Counted from the first letter of the stretch, positions 32,301 through 40,373 are shown. The stretch: 64,000 nt of DNA from Parcubacteria group bacterium ADurb.Bin192 (GCA_002070095.1 MWCR01000001.1:124001-188000); one strand, 5' to 3'. The notes: generated from the letters alone by a model not told the origin. Translations and numbers: made by a program.

Positions 32301-33242
32301 TCAAAAATTTTTTACCAAAATATAAACGCAAAAAAATAAAAACACCGCGCCATGGATGTAAACATTGGCCCATCCCATGTCCTTAAGGTCCGGAGGCCGT
32401 CCGGAACCGCCAACCACGGGGATATTGATAACCGATCCGTCCGGCGCGTAACAATCCCCTCCCAAAGCCATGTCTCTGGCGCCCGCGAAAGTCACGATTG
32501 GGATACCGCCGTTGGGCGATGGACCTTTTTGCGAGTCGCGCAGCCAAGCCCTGACGGCTTTGAACGGATGATGAAAGAAGAAGACTGAACACAAAACAAT
32601 CAAAATACCTGTCAGACGGGCCGGAATCAAATTGACCGCATCGTCAGCCCTGGCCGAAAACCAGCCAAAATCTTTATATTTTTCATTTTTATAACCAACC
32701 ATGGAATCCAAAGTATTAACCGCTTTGTAGGCCAGGGCCCAGGGGCCTCCGCCCAAGGCGGCAAACAATAAGGGCGCGATAATACCGTCACTCAAATTTT
32801 CAGTCAGTGTTTCAATCGCGCCTCTGATAATTCCTCGTTGGTCCTCACGCGAACAATCACGGCTGACAACGGTCTGCAGGCGTTTTCCGGCTCCCGCCAA
32901 ATTACCTGACTGTAGATGACCTCTGATAATACGGCCTTCAGCTGTTAAAGACTTGATGGCCAAGGCATAAAAAATCATCACGACATTGACCGCTGAACCC
33001 AAAATCCAATGTATTTTGAAAGTGACGGCCAAAACCGCGTAAGACAAAAACAGAGTTCCGCCCACCAGCATGAACCATAATAAAACACCGGCCAGGCGCA
33101 AATTATTAACATTACGGCGTAAAAAAATCTCCAATTTATTAATAAAAAAACCCATCCATCTGACGGGATGCGGCAGCCAAAGAGGATCGCCGATTAACAC
33201 ATCCAAAACCACGGCCAACCCCATGATCCAAGCCTGTTCCAT
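32301..33242 (-). CDS. cbiB: Adenosylcobinamide-phosphate synthase CbiB/CobD
   Basis: A 313-residue membrane protein of the CobD/CbiB family: LDVLIGDPLWLPHPVRWMG (about 13-31), the cytoplasmic GGGPWALAYKAVNTLDSMVG (about 164-183) and WFSARADDAVNLIPARLT (about 194-211) are the conserved blocks. The enzyme joins aminopropanol or its phosphate to adenosylcobyric acid. Its start is 61 bp from the divergent cbiZ gene. No other corrinoid biosynthesis gene is in the window. TTGCAT-N16-GATAAT lies right before the ATG, so the leader is very short and lacks a Shine-Dalgarno sequence. Confidence 0.92.
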   Translation of the reverse strand: MEQAWIMGLAVVLDVLIGDPLWLPHPVRWMGFFINKLEIFLRRNVNNLRLAGVLLWFMLVGGTLFLSYAVLAVTFKIHWILGSAVNVVMIFYALAIKSLTAEGRIIRGHLQSGNLAGAGKRLQTVVSRDCSREDQRGIIRGAIETLTENLSDGIIAPLLFAALGGGPWALAYKAVNTLDSMVGYKNEKYKDFGWFSARADDAVNLIPARLTGILIVLCSVFFFHHPFKAVRAWLRDSQKGPSPNGGIPIVTFAGARDMALGGDCYAPDGSVINIPVVGGSGRPPDLKDMGWANVYIHGAVFLFFCVYILVKNF

Positions 33243-33245
33243 GAG

Positions 33246-33274
33246 TTGACATTATCGTACAAAACCGCAAGAAT
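33246..33274 (+). promoter_or_regulatory. Promoter of cbiZ
   Basis: TTGACA (33246-33251), 17 bp, AAGAAT (33269-33274). It overlaps the divergent promoter region of cbiB. The 61-bp gap is too short for a cobalamin riboswitch. Confidence 0.5.
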
Positions 33275-33303
33275 GCAAGTCGCTGTTAAACAAAGGAGGG
33301 TCA

Positions 33304-34041
33304 ATGTATACCCTGAACAGCACTCCGGGCCAGACCTTGATCAGCTTTAATCGGCCCATGGCTTGCTTGAGCTGGGCTCCGCACAACGGGGGACGGCGTA
33401 ACGGCATCAGCCACATCTTGAACCGCACCTTGCCAAGAAACGAACTGCGTACCTTGCCTCAGCTTCAAGCCGACCTGGCGCGCAACCTGCGTGACTCGGC
33501 ACTGAACCCCGCGGCCGTAGTGGCCATGCTGACCACGGTTCCGCAAGATTACCTCGGCCTGGCCGAGCGTGAAGGCTCCAACGAGTTCATGGTAACCGCG
33601 GCCTGCACCGTGGGCTTGGGCAATGCCCTGGCTCCGGGCGAGCACGCGGCCTATGACGAAGAAAGCGGGTCGCAGACTTACCGGGCCGGCACCATCAACA
33701 TCATGGTGTTCATCAACCGCCGGCTGGAAGAATGCGCGGCCTTGGAATTATCCAACATCATCAGCCTGTCCAAAGCCGCGGTCATGGCCGATCTGAGGCT
33801 CACCGGCCGCCGCCATGGTCGGCTCAAGCTCGCGACCGGCACGGACTGCAACGCTGTATGCTGGGATCCGGACCATGGGGTCCGCCTGCAATATGCCGGC
33901 CTGCACACTCGCTTGGCAGAACTAACAGCCAACGCGGTCCGCTCGGCCATGCTCAAGTCCCTGTCACTGCGTCTGGGGCTGCCGGACCAGCCCGAGAGCC
34001 GCTTGCTGACCTTGGCCCACTCCCGCCTCACCGCTTCTTGA
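33304..34041 (+). CDS. cbiZ: Adenosylcobinamide amidohydrolase CbiZ
   Basis: A 245-residue CbiZ-family protein. The core GTINIMVFINRRL (about 118-130), the helix with AALELSNIISLSKAAVMADL and the ATGTDCNAVCW strand (about 174-184) are typical of the family, which in archaea and some bacteria removes the aminopropanol side chain from cobinamide to give cobyric acid. With cbiB next door the pair can remodel imported corrinoids. AAAGGAGG lies five bases before the ATG. It is GC-rich, unlike the cbiB gene, and has its own promoter and terminator. Confidence 0.85.
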   Translation: MYTLNSTPGQTLISFNRPMACLSWAPHNGGRRNGISHILNRTLPRNELRTLPQLQADLARNLRDSALNPAAVVAMLTTVPQDYLGLAEREGSNEFMVTAACTVGLGNALAPGEHAAYDEESGSQTYRAGTINIMVFINRRLEECAALELSNIISLSKAAVMADLRLTGRRHGRLKLATGTDCNAVCWDPDHGVRLQYAGLHTRLAELTANAVRSAMLKSLSLRLGLPDQPESRLLTLAHSRLTAS

Positions 34042-34054
34042 GGCGGATTTTTTT
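34023..34054 (+). terminator. Terminator of cbiZ
   Basis: CCGCCTCA CCGCTTCT TGAGGCGG followed by ATTTTTTT; the stop codon is in the right arm. Confidence 0.85.
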
Positions 34055-34072
34055 ATTATGAGTGAAGCCAAT

Positions 34073-34101
34073 AAAAAATCCGCCGAGCCGCGCCCGACGG
34101 A
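34073..34101 (-). terminator. Terminator of the CDP-alcohol transferase gene
   Basis: Imperfect stem TCCGTCGGG...GAGCCGCCGGA-like (TCCG...CGGA arms) followed by TTTTTT on the minus strand, directly after the 34105 stop. Confidence 0.5.
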
Positions 34102-34104
34102 GAG

Positions 34105-34827
34105 TCAGATGTCCTGATGCTTGAATAAGCCGTTGGCCCGGCTCAATACCTTGCCCAGGGCCGAGCCTTGAGACAGCCGCAGATAGACGCTCAACACGCC
34201 CAAAACCAAGGCCAGCCCAAATATGATGTCGACCGGATAGGTTTCCGGATACCAGCCCAGCTCATTGGGCACGCAGGTCAGCAAGCCCAAGGCCTGAAAA
34301 AGAGCTTTGATCTTGCCGATCCAGTTGGCACCCGAATCACCCAGATCCTTCAGGAAGGGCTCGCGCATGAAGGTCCCGAACACATCCACCATAATCACCA
34401 GCCAACCCAGCCAATGATGGATGTACCCCAGGTACATATACAAACCAATGGCCGGCAAGAGGGTGATCTTGTCGCAGAACGGATCCAGGATCTTGCCCAG
34501 TTTGGCCCAGAACTCGGATCTGGGGATTTTCCACAGGATCATGAACTTGGCCAGCTTGCCATCCATAACATCCAGGATCTCGGCTACGACCACCAAGAGC
34601 AAGCCCGCGTAAAAAGCACTGGTCAGATGCAGATACACCCCCAGAGCAAAGAGCGGAACATGCGCCAAGGTCAGAGCCGTAGGCGCGTCGAAAGGCAATT
34701 GCGCAAAACGCTTGAGCCAAGACCTGGGCGTATACAGTATGCCGACACTGATGAGCAGGGCCGGCAGTAAAGCGATGACCGCTTTCCAGGCCCAAGGCAT
34801 GGGATTAGACCTCAAGAACTCATCCAT
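34105..34827 (-). CDS. CDP-alcohol phosphatidyltransferase family protein
   Basis: 240 residues from MDEFLRSN; CAGGAGG is five bases upstream, whereas the longer frame to 34869 has no such signal. The family motif is spread over DVMDGKLAK...GKILDPFCDK (about 86-120), which keeps the four Asp of the D-G-x2-A-x(n)-G-x3-D-x3-D site, with a Lys in place of the usual Arg and a long insert. Six membrane helices surround it. It should transfer a phosphoalcohol from a CDP-linked donor to a second alcohol, as in phospholipid synthesis. Located next to cbiZ but no cobalamin synthase motif is seen. GC-rich unit with its own promoter. Confidence 0.82.
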   Translation of the reverse strand: MDEFLRSNPMPWAWKAVIALLPALLISVGILYTPRSWLKRFAQLPFDAPTALTLAHVPLFALGVYLHLTSAFYAGLLLVVVAEILDVMDGKLAKFMILWKIPRSEFWAKLGKILDPFCDKITLLPAIGLYMYLGYIHHWLGWLVIMVDVFGTFMREPFLKDLGDSGANWIGKIKALFQALGLLTCVPNELGWYPETYPVDIIFGLALVLGVLSVYLRLSQGSALGKVLSRANGLFKHQDI

Positions 34828-34878
34828 GGCGCCCTCCTGTAATACGGACACGCCCATGTGTCCGCTCATGGCTCATGA

Positions 34879-34907
34879 GTATTAACAAATTTATGGCCAT
34901 AAATCAA
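34879..34907 (-). promoter_or_regulatory. Promoter of the CDP-alcohol transferase gene
   Basis: TTGATT (34902-34907), 17 bp, TAATAC (34879-34884) on the minus strand; start near 34872. Confidence 0.55.
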
Positions 34908-35051
34908 TAGCCCAAGGCAAACAATTTGACGGTTATTAGTTATGGGTATATATTCATAATATCAAATAACCTAACAATCGGTATCACGGACTTGGCCAAT
35001 TCGTGAAATTGATGATTGATTATTTGGTGATTAATTATTAATTATTTATAT

Positions 35052-35291
35052 ATGCCTAATTTTGATGGAACAGGACCCATGGGCAGAGGCCCGGGTTCAG
35101 GCAGGGGCAATGGCTCTTGCGCTGGCACAGCCTATCCCAGAGGCAGGTTTACCCGCAGATCGGGTTATTGCCCCAGATACGCCGATTTACACGACACTGC
35201 GGCCTCTCTGGAACAAGAGGAAAAACTCTTGGAACAAGAGCTGGCCATGATCAAAAAACAAAGACAAGATTTACAGTCAAACAAAAATTAA
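35052..35291 (+). CDS. DUF5320 small Gly/Arg-rich protein
   Basis: A 79-residue protein starting MPNFDGTGPMGRGPGSGRGN, the N-terminal signature of DUF5320, followed by a Cys-containing basic region and a C-terminal coiled coil (ASLEQEEKLLEQELAMIKK). The function is unknown; the family is nearly always found beside DUF134 regulators and NifX/NifB-like proteins in anaerobes. Here DUF134 follows after a strong hairpin. No Shine-Dalgarno sequence. Confidence 0.85.
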   Translation: MPNFDGTGPMGRGPGSGRGNGSCAGTAYPRGRFTRRSGYCPRYADLHDTAASLEQEEKLLEQELAMIKKQRQDLQSNKN

Positions 35292-35347
35292 AAGAAGGCT
35301 TGGGAATCGTCCCTCCGGCTTAAACCGGAGGGACGAGCAGCCTTCTT
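35292..35347 (+). terminator. Strong two-part hairpin between DUF5320 and DUF134 genes
   Basis: Outer stem AAGAAGGCT/AGCCTTCTT and inner perfect stem GTCCCTCCGG/CCGGAGGGAC. Only a weak T run follows, so it may be an attenuator, processing site or partial terminator. The motif TTTGGCC occurs twice just after it (35346-35372). Confidence 0.6.
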
Positions 35348-35391
35348 TGGCCAAAACATAACATTTGGCCTAAAATATTTCAATCCCGCCT

Positions 35392-35676
35392 ATGCCCAGA
35401 CCAAGACTTTTCAGAAAAGTAAATTTCAATCCAATGGCTACCTATTTTAAACCGCAAGGCATTCCCATGCGTGAACTTGAAATAGTGGAGCTGACCATTG
35501 AAGAAATGGAGGCTTACAGATTAAAATATATTCTTGATCTGGAACAAATCCAAGCGGCCGAAAAAATGCAAACTTCACAGAGCACCTATCAAAGAATTTT
35601 ATCAGCTGCGCATAAAAAAATAGCGGACGCTTTGATAAACGGAAAAGCCATCAAAATAATCAACCGCCAAGACTAA
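35392..35676 (+). CDS. DUF134 helix-turn-helix protein
   Basis: A 94-residue protein of the DUF134 family: MPRPRLFRKVNFNPMATYFK, then LTIEEMEAYRLKYILDLEQI and the helix-turn-helix AAEKMQTSQSTYQRILSAA (about 57-75), ending ADALINGKAIKI. The family is predicted to bind DNA and to regulate genes linked to iron-sulfur or redox metabolism. Here it is in line with a thioredoxin-like membrane protein seven bases downstream, which is a plausible target. Confidence 0.9.
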   Translation: MPRPRLFRKVNFNPMATYFKPQGIPMRELEIVELTIEEMEAYRLKYILDLEQIQAAEKMQTSQSTYQRILSAAHKKIADALINGKAIKIINRQD

Positions 35677-35682
35677 AATACT

Positions 35683-37059
35683 ATGACAAATTTATTAAAA
35701 TCCCTGCTAGCCATTTTGATCTGCCTCTGGATCTTTCAATCTTTGCCGGCCAAAGCCGAAAGCAGTGTCAATGCTTATTTTTTTTATGGTGACGGCTGTC
35801 CGCATTGCGCCAAAGAAGAAGTTTTTTTAAGCGAATTGTTAAACAAATATCCATCTTTGACGGTTTATACCTATGAAATTTATAAAAACCGCGGCAATGC
35901 CGATCTGTTGATGAAGGCCGCCGAAAATTTGGGCGTGGGCGTGGATGGCGTGCCTTTTTTGATTATTGGCGATCAATCTTATGTGGGTTATGCCGAAGGT
36001 ATCAGTGATCAGGAAATCGAAAACTTGGTCAAACAATGTTTAAGTGGCACCTGTTCTGACAACACGGGAAAAATTTTGGGGTTGACTGCCCCACCGCCGG
36101 CTCAAGAGCCGACAGTGACGCCTGAAGAACCGAATAGTTATCCTCCCAAAGAAACAATCAAGGAGCCGCCCGTACCGGCGGAAGTCCCGGCTGCCAGCAC
36201 CGAGCCTGAACCCGAGCCTATATTGGAACAAGACTCAAAGACTGAAACACCTGAGCTGACGGCTCATGAGCCAGCTGACGCGAGCGCACCGCTTCAAGAA
36301 AAAAAACCCGAACGCTGGGTCAACCTGCCTTTTTTCGGCAACGTCAATGCCATGCTCTTTTCTTTACCGGCCTTGACCATCACCCTGGGCGCCTTGGACG
36401 GCTTTAATCCTTGTGCCATGTGGGTTTTGCTGTTTTTAATCAGCTTGCTTTTGGGCATGGCTGACCGCAAAAGAATGTGGATTCTGGGTTTGGCCTTTAT
36501 TCTGTCTTCAGCCTTTGTCTACTTTTTATTCATGGTAGCCTGGCTGAAATTGATTCTGTTTTTAGGTTTTGTGATTTGGATCAGAATCCTCATCGGCCTG
36601 GTTGCTTTAACCACCGGCGGTTATAACTTGAAAGAATTCTTGTTTAATAAAAATCCCACCTGCAAAATAGCCGGCGCCGAAAAAAGACAGGCCACCTTCG
36701 CCAAACTAAAAGACATCGTGCAAAAAAACAGTTTGTGGCTGGCCTTGATGGGCATCATCCTTTTGGCTTTTATGGTTAATCTGGTGGAACTGATCTGCTC
36801 CGCCGGATTACCGGCCATCTATACTCAAGTGCTGACTTTAAACAATTTGCCTGCTTGGGAGTACTACGCTTACATTCTGCTCTACGTCTTCTTCTTTATG
36901 CTGGATGATTTGCTGGTTTTTGTGGCGGCCATGATCACCTTGCAAGTCACGGGCGTCACCACCAAATACACGCGCGCCGCCAAAATAATCGGCGGTATCA
37001 TCATGCTTTTAATCGGTATCGCCTTGATCTTCAAACCCGAGTGGGTGATGTTTGGGTAA
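35683..37059 (+). CDS. Thioredoxin-like domain fused to a DsbD/CcdA-like membrane domain
   Basis: 458 residues. A signal peptide (about 5-25) is followed by a thioredoxin-fold domain with the redox motif GDGCPHCAKEE (about 35-45) and the cis-Pro VDGVPFLIIG (about 88-97). A Pro/Glu-rich linker (about 145-215) leads to a membrane domain of seven or so helices with DGFNPCAMW (about 240-248) and LICSAGLPAIY (about 372-382). These Cys match the electron-carrying pairs of DsbD/CcdA in position though not in exact motif. The protein probably moves reducing equivalents from the cytoplasm to its own outside thioredoxin domain. Confidence 0.85.
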   Translation: MTNLLKSLLAILICLWIFQSLPAKAESSVNAYFFYGDGCPHCAKEEVFLSELLNKYPSLTVYTYEIYKNRGNADLLMKAAENLGVGVDGVPFLIIGDQSYVGYAEGISDQEIENLVKQCLSGTCSDNTGKILGLTAPPPAQEPTVTPEEPNSYPPKETIKEPPVPAEVPAASTEPEPEPILEQDSKTETPELTAHEPADASAPLQEKKPERWVNLPFFGNVNAMLFSLPALTITLGALDGFNPCAMWVLLFLISLLLGMADRKRMWILGLAFILSSAFVYFLFMVAWLKLILFLGFVIWIRILIGLVALTTGGYNLKEFLFNKNPTCKIAGAEKRQATFAKLKDIVQKNSLWLALMGIILLAFMVNLVELICSAGLPAIYTQVLTLNNLPAWEYYAYILLYVFFFMLDDLLVFVAAMITLQVTGVTTKYTRAAKIIGGIIMLLIGIALIFKPEWVMFG

Positions 37060-37095
37060 ACTATTTTTTTTAAAAAAAACAATTTTGAGTTCAAT

Positions 37096-37119
37096 AAAAC
37101 TCGCCGTCCGGCGAGTTTT
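37096..37119. terminator. Bidirectional terminator
   Basis: Perfect AAAACTCGCC GTCC GGCGAGTTTT between the convergent genes ending at 37059 and 37136. Confidence 0.85.
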
Positions 37120-37135
37120 ATAATTTTATTATACT

Positions 37136-38137
37136 TTATTCAGACGGAAAAATATCATCCGTTCCTTCAGCATAAAATCTTCCATCATCCGGATTCTCAA
37201 CGTACATTTGTCCAGTTGCAGGATCGGTAACCAATCTTTGCGAAGGATTTGTTGTGACCCAATTATCCAGATTAGGATAAATCATCTTTGTCTGACCATA
37301 ATAATCAACCATGAGACTGCCGGGCTTTAAAGTTAATTCTGATGCATCTTTGTATAAAACCGCACGCGGAAACTCGCTTTCCTCCACCCAGGCAACATCA
37401 GTATCCCAAAACCAAGGCGTACCCAATTTTGACTCAAAGTCAGAACCGATACGCGTTCCATTCTTTAGAGCCGGCTCCACTCTTTCATAAAAAATGGGTG
37501 CCTGATTCTTCAAACGTGTAAAATTTCGGAAATGACCATTGTTCCTAAAAGCGAAAGAGATTCCCTCTAATGATTTGGGTTGACCGTCAACAAAATAATA
37601 CCAAATTCCGGTTGTCGGATCTTTCGCAGTCATGCCATTAGGGATCTCCCGAATATCTAACGGCTCGCCAATGGTATAGGTGCCGTAAAAAGAATCAGAC
37701 ACATCATCAATTCGCTTGTTCCAATCATCTCCCACAAAAACCTGCATCCATTCTTCATTGGGAATAGCTCTTAAAACCCCGCCCGGCTCAACGGCATAGA
37801 CGGTATTAGTGGTTTCAAATTTTACGTATCTGGTACCCGGGTTGTAAGTAACGGTCCCGGCTAGAGGAAACTGACTTAAATCAGTGCAACTGACATTTAA
37901 AACATCCGAAAAATCCGGGTAATAAGTAAAAAATGTCTTGCTGTTAGGAAAAACATAACGCTTGGCGTCAGGGCCAATGTAATAGACCGCTGAGCTGTCC
38001 GGGCAGACAACCAGTTGATTCCAACCCGCGTAAGTCCGATCAGTGAATTTTTCTACTTGGGGATTAAACGCGGCTTGACCCATGAACGGCAGTAACAAAA
38101 ATACTGATATCATTAAAGTAAAAAATGTTTTTTGCAT
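37136..38137 (-). CDS. Secreted repeat protein of CPR type
   Basis: A 333-residue exported protein with a signal peptide (about 1-22). Residues 40-150 hold the recurring pattern VVCPDSSAVYYIGPDAKRYVFPNSKTFF...TYNPGTRYVKFETTNTVYAVEPGGVLRAI (split here for clarity), found in many Patescibacteria surface proteins; a second, degenerate copy covers about 165-330. The function is unknown; a cell-surface or S-layer-associated role is assumed from export and repeats. Confidence 0.75.
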   Translation of the reverse strand: MQKTFFTLMISVFLLLPFMGQAAFNPQVEKFTDRTYAGWNQLVVCPDSSAVYYIGPDAKRYVFPNSKTFFTYYPDFSDVLNVSCTDLSQFPLAGTVTYNPGTRYVKFETTNTVYAVEPGGVLRAIPNEEWMQVFVGDDWNKRIDDVSDSFYGTYTIGEPLDIREIPNGMTAKDPTTGIWYYFVDGQPKSLEGISFAFRNNGHFRNFTRLKNQAPIFYERVEPALKNGTRIGSDFESKLGTPWFWDTDVAWVEESEFPRAVLYKDASELTLKPGSLMVDYYGQTKMIYPNLDNWVTTNPSQRLVTDPATGQMYVENPDDGRFYAEGTDDIFPSE

Positions 38138-38260
38138 ACCTATAAAGCAATTAAAAAGTTATTAATGATGATTATAACACAAGACGGCTTGAATCTATAA
38201 AGCTTATTTAAGAGCAAGAAACAAAACCCAAGTTCGTGGCTCGGTTTCTGCTCTGGCTCT

Positions 38261-38305
38261 GAGGCTCCGGCCTCGCGCTTACTCCGCTGACAATAGTCAG
38301 CGGAG
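38261..38305. repeat. Two adjacent hairpins at the 3' end of the 38297 gene
   Basis: GAGGC TCCG GCCTC (38261-38274) and CTCCGCTGAC AATA GTCAGCGGAG (38282-38305). The second includes the last codons and stop of the minus-strand gene, and a T run follows it only on the plus strand. Confidence 0.75.
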
Positions 38306-38644
38306 ATTTTTTATACTTTTATATCTGTCGATGGCTAACTTGATAAATAACGGAGTCATGAACATCCCGGCCAACATTAAAATCCAAAACGGCCAAATAT
38401 ATATGTTTCTGTATATTCCTTTAATATTCATGTAGGCCAATAAAATAGCGGTCACCGGCGAAAGCACGGCCCACATGGCTGCCCAAGCAAAATCCGTCCA
38501 ATCTGTTTTGGAATGATGCCTTTGTTTTGTCTGTTCAATAATTTTTTTAGCTTCTACCTCATCCCCCCGCTCCTTGGCTTGCTGAGCTTTTTCAAAATCT
38601 GACATAACGCTGCCCAGTTTGGAAGAGAAATCCTGTATTTTCAT
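38297..38644 (-). CDS. Small two-helix membrane protein, unknown
   Basis: 115 residues from MKIQDFSS; a longer frame to 38689 starts inside the divergent promoter region. A charged coiled-coil N-terminus (DFEKAQQAKERGDEVEAKKI) is followed by two membrane helices (about 50-70 and 78-100). No family recognised. It overlaps the region of the divergent leaderless promoter at 38679. No Shine-Dalgarno sequence. Confidence 0.55.
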   Translation of the reverse strand: MKIQDFSSKLGSVMSDFEKAQQAKERGDEVEAKKIIEQTKQRHHSKTDWTDFAWAAMWAVLSPVTAILLAYMNIKGIYRNIYIWPFWILMLAGMFMTPLFIKLAIDRYKSIKNLR

Positions 38645-38678
38645 ATGGTTTTTAATATTATAGTGGCTATCTACTGAA

Positions 38679-38707
38679 TTGTGAAACACCGGACAAGATA
38701 ATATAAT
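38679..38707 (+). promoter_or_regulatory. Promoter of the gene at 38716, nearly leaderless
   Basis: TTGTGA (38679-38684), 17 bp, TATAAT (38702-38707). Transcription should start at about 38714, two bases from the ATG. Confidence 0.55.
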
Positions 38708-38715
38708 GCCCGCAT

Positions 38716-39750
38716 ATGGAAAAGTTCATACCTCAGAACCCATTTACGGAAAATAAAGAAAAACAACTGATCCGTACCGTAATTGATCAAACCAGTTTTG
38801 ACGAGGAGCCCATGTATAGCCTTGTTTTGGAGTATGAAGAAACAAAACCGGGTGCGGAAAATAGAATTAAAACTATAAAATTAAGATCCCCAAAAGGGCA
38901 AGAGGCAGATTTGGCGGAACTGACCGGCGTGGAGATTGATGGGCCAAACAGCGTGCAAATTCGTTGCTTGACTGAAAGCCAAGCTAAGAAACATTATGCC
39001 GGTAATTATAATGACCGCAGTAAATCAATAACCATGGTTGGCATGCCCGATAAACCGCATGTTATAGCCGTGTTACTGCATGAACTGGCGCATGCCAAAC
39101 AATTCGCCGATCAGTCGCTGGAAAAGCTAACCTCTCTTTATGATGAGTGTCTATACGGAGTCATGGGCATGGATTCACTGGATGCCCCTCAACGGTATTT
39201 ACTCATGAAGATAGCTGCCGCCGTTCCCGAAGGAGAGGAGTTGATACAAGACCCGGATCTGCAAGAATACATGAAGGTTCTGGATAAAACGGATACGTTT
39301 GAAAAAGGTATGGACGCCAATTACGACCAACGCCAGGCACTTAGTCAAAAGTTAACCGAGTTGGAGAAAAAATACGTCTTAAAATTTTTAGCCAAGATTG
39401 TATCACCTGAATACCGCAAGGCGACTGTGGAATACAGACAACTTAGAAAGGAACTCGGGGTATTGATGGAACAATGGGAAAAGATGTTGAATGAAGAACT
39501 GCCGGCTGTTGGTAAAAGATTAAACATCAGAAGATTTCGTTTTTTGCCGGTTATAATGCTGGAAAGAGATGCCAATGCTCAAGCCTTCGCCTGGATAAAC
39601 ACCTTAAAAGATAAGGGCATTGATTTATTTAACGACTTTAAAATAGAAGAAGACGGCCACCTGTTCGTAGAAAATGCTCAATCATTTTTGGAAAACGGTT
39701 TAAGAGCGCATGAACGCAGCGCGGGCATTGGCTCAAGCAGGACATGGTGA
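38716..39750 (+). CDS. HExxH zinc-peptidase-like protein, unknown
   Basis: A 344-residue soluble protein with VLLHELAHAKQF (about 118-129), an HExxH zincin motif, and a late ERDANAQAFAW segment (about 281-291) that could give the third ligand. A long helical stretch (about 195-270) lies between. No signal peptide is visible. I do not recognise the family. It is one of two HExxH proteins in the window (the other at 26140), and the two are not evidently related outside the motif. Start chosen at the ATG with the promoter directly upstream. Confidence 0.72.
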   Translation: MEKFIPQNPFTENKEKQLIRTVIDQTSFDEEPMYSLVLEYEETKPGAENRIKTIKLRSPKGQEADLAELTGVEIDGPNSVQIRCLTESQAKKHYAGNYNDRSKSITMVGMPDKPHVIAVLLHELAHAKQFADQSLEKLTSLYDECLYGVMGMDSLDAPQRYLLMKIAAAVPEGEELIQDPDLQEYMKVLDKTDTFEKGMDANYDQRQALSQKLTELEKKYVLKFLAKIVSPEYRKATVEYRQLRKELGVLMEQWEKMLNEELPAVGKRLNIRRFRFLPVIMLERDANAQAFAWINTLKDKGIDLFNDFKIEEDGHLFVENAQSFLENGLRAHERSAGIGSSRTW

Positions 39751-39792
39751 ATTGGAAGCAAAAATATACTCTCGATTATTCGAGGGATATTG

Positions 39793-40038
39793 CTACATCA
39801 ATCTTTTCCTACTAAACGCGAATCCTGATCCGGATTTAAGATACTTTTCGAAATCTTCAGCCAATTTTTTAGATGAAAAACCGGCGTACCAAATAAGTTT
39901 CCACGGACCGCCGCGCGAGGTTGTGATGCATTCACCTCGATGATGTTGCTGAAGACGTAGATTTATATTGGATGTTGAACCGTGATAGTAGAATTTGTAT
40001 TGTTCGCTTTGGAGTATGTAAACAAAGTGCATATACAT
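39793..40038 (-). CDS. GIY-YIG domain protein
   Basis: 81 residues from MYMHFVYIL, with GGAAGG just upstream. HFVYILQSEQYKFYYHGSTS carries the GIY-YIG strand pair in the form VYI...YHG, followed by the Arg of NLRLQQHHRG and a late Glu in AEDFEKYLKSG. The family (UPF0213-type) comprises stand-alone nuclease domains of unknown role, often in DNA repair or mobile contexts. Complete length for the family. Confidence 0.85.
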   Translation of the reverse strand: MYMHFVYILQSEQYKFYYHGSTSNINLRLQQHHRGECITTSRGGPWKLIWYAGFSSKKLAEDFEKYLKSGSGFAFSRKRLM

Positions 40039-40111
40039 ACTACCTTCCATGTTTTGGGAGTTGGGTCAACTCCACTTCGATAAAGCGTTGTCGAGCTTCT
40101 GGAAATAAACT

Positions 40112-40141
40112 AAAAACCCCTGAGGTTGTCAGAGGTTTTTT
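40112..40141 (-). terminator. Terminator downstream of tRNA-His
   Basis: AACCTCTGA CAACC TCAGGGGTT followed by a T run on the minus strand; it is nearly symmetrical and may serve both strands. Confidence 0.7.
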
Positions 40142-40242
40142 AGGTTCGGCCCCCCTTCGCTCCTTCGCAATCCTGCTCCGGAGCTTCGGGGGACACTCCC
40201 CATAGCTCCACATAGCCAAAGGCGTCGTGGAGCGACGGGGAG

Positions 40243-40318
40243 TGGGGTGGCCATCGGGAATTGAACCCGAATTGCGAGAGCCACAATCTCGCGTGTTAAC
40301 CATTACACCATGGCCACC
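40243..40318 (-). tRNA. tRNA-His (GUG)
   Basis: The minus strand folds as a tRNA with an extra 5' G (position -1, typical of tRNA-His), acceptor stem GTGGCCA/TGGCCAC, D arm GTG...CAC, anticodon arm CGAGA TTGTGGC TCTCG with anticodon GTG, T arm TCGGG TTCAATT CCCGA, discriminator C and an encoded CCA. Confidence 0.95.
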
Positions 40319-40373
40319 ATGTTTAGCTAAAAGCACCTTTTTAAAATCTTTTGACGTGTTTTTAGCAATGATA

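Noticed and set aside
33243-33303. Cobalamin riboswitch for cbiB/cbiZ
   Set aside because: Only 61 bp separate the divergent genes and the two promoters fill it; there is no B12-box-like sequence.
34105-34827. Cobalamin synthase CobS next to cbiZ
   Set aside because: The motif DGxxA...GxxxDxxxD is that of CDP-alcohol phosphatidyltransferases, and CobS motifs are missing.
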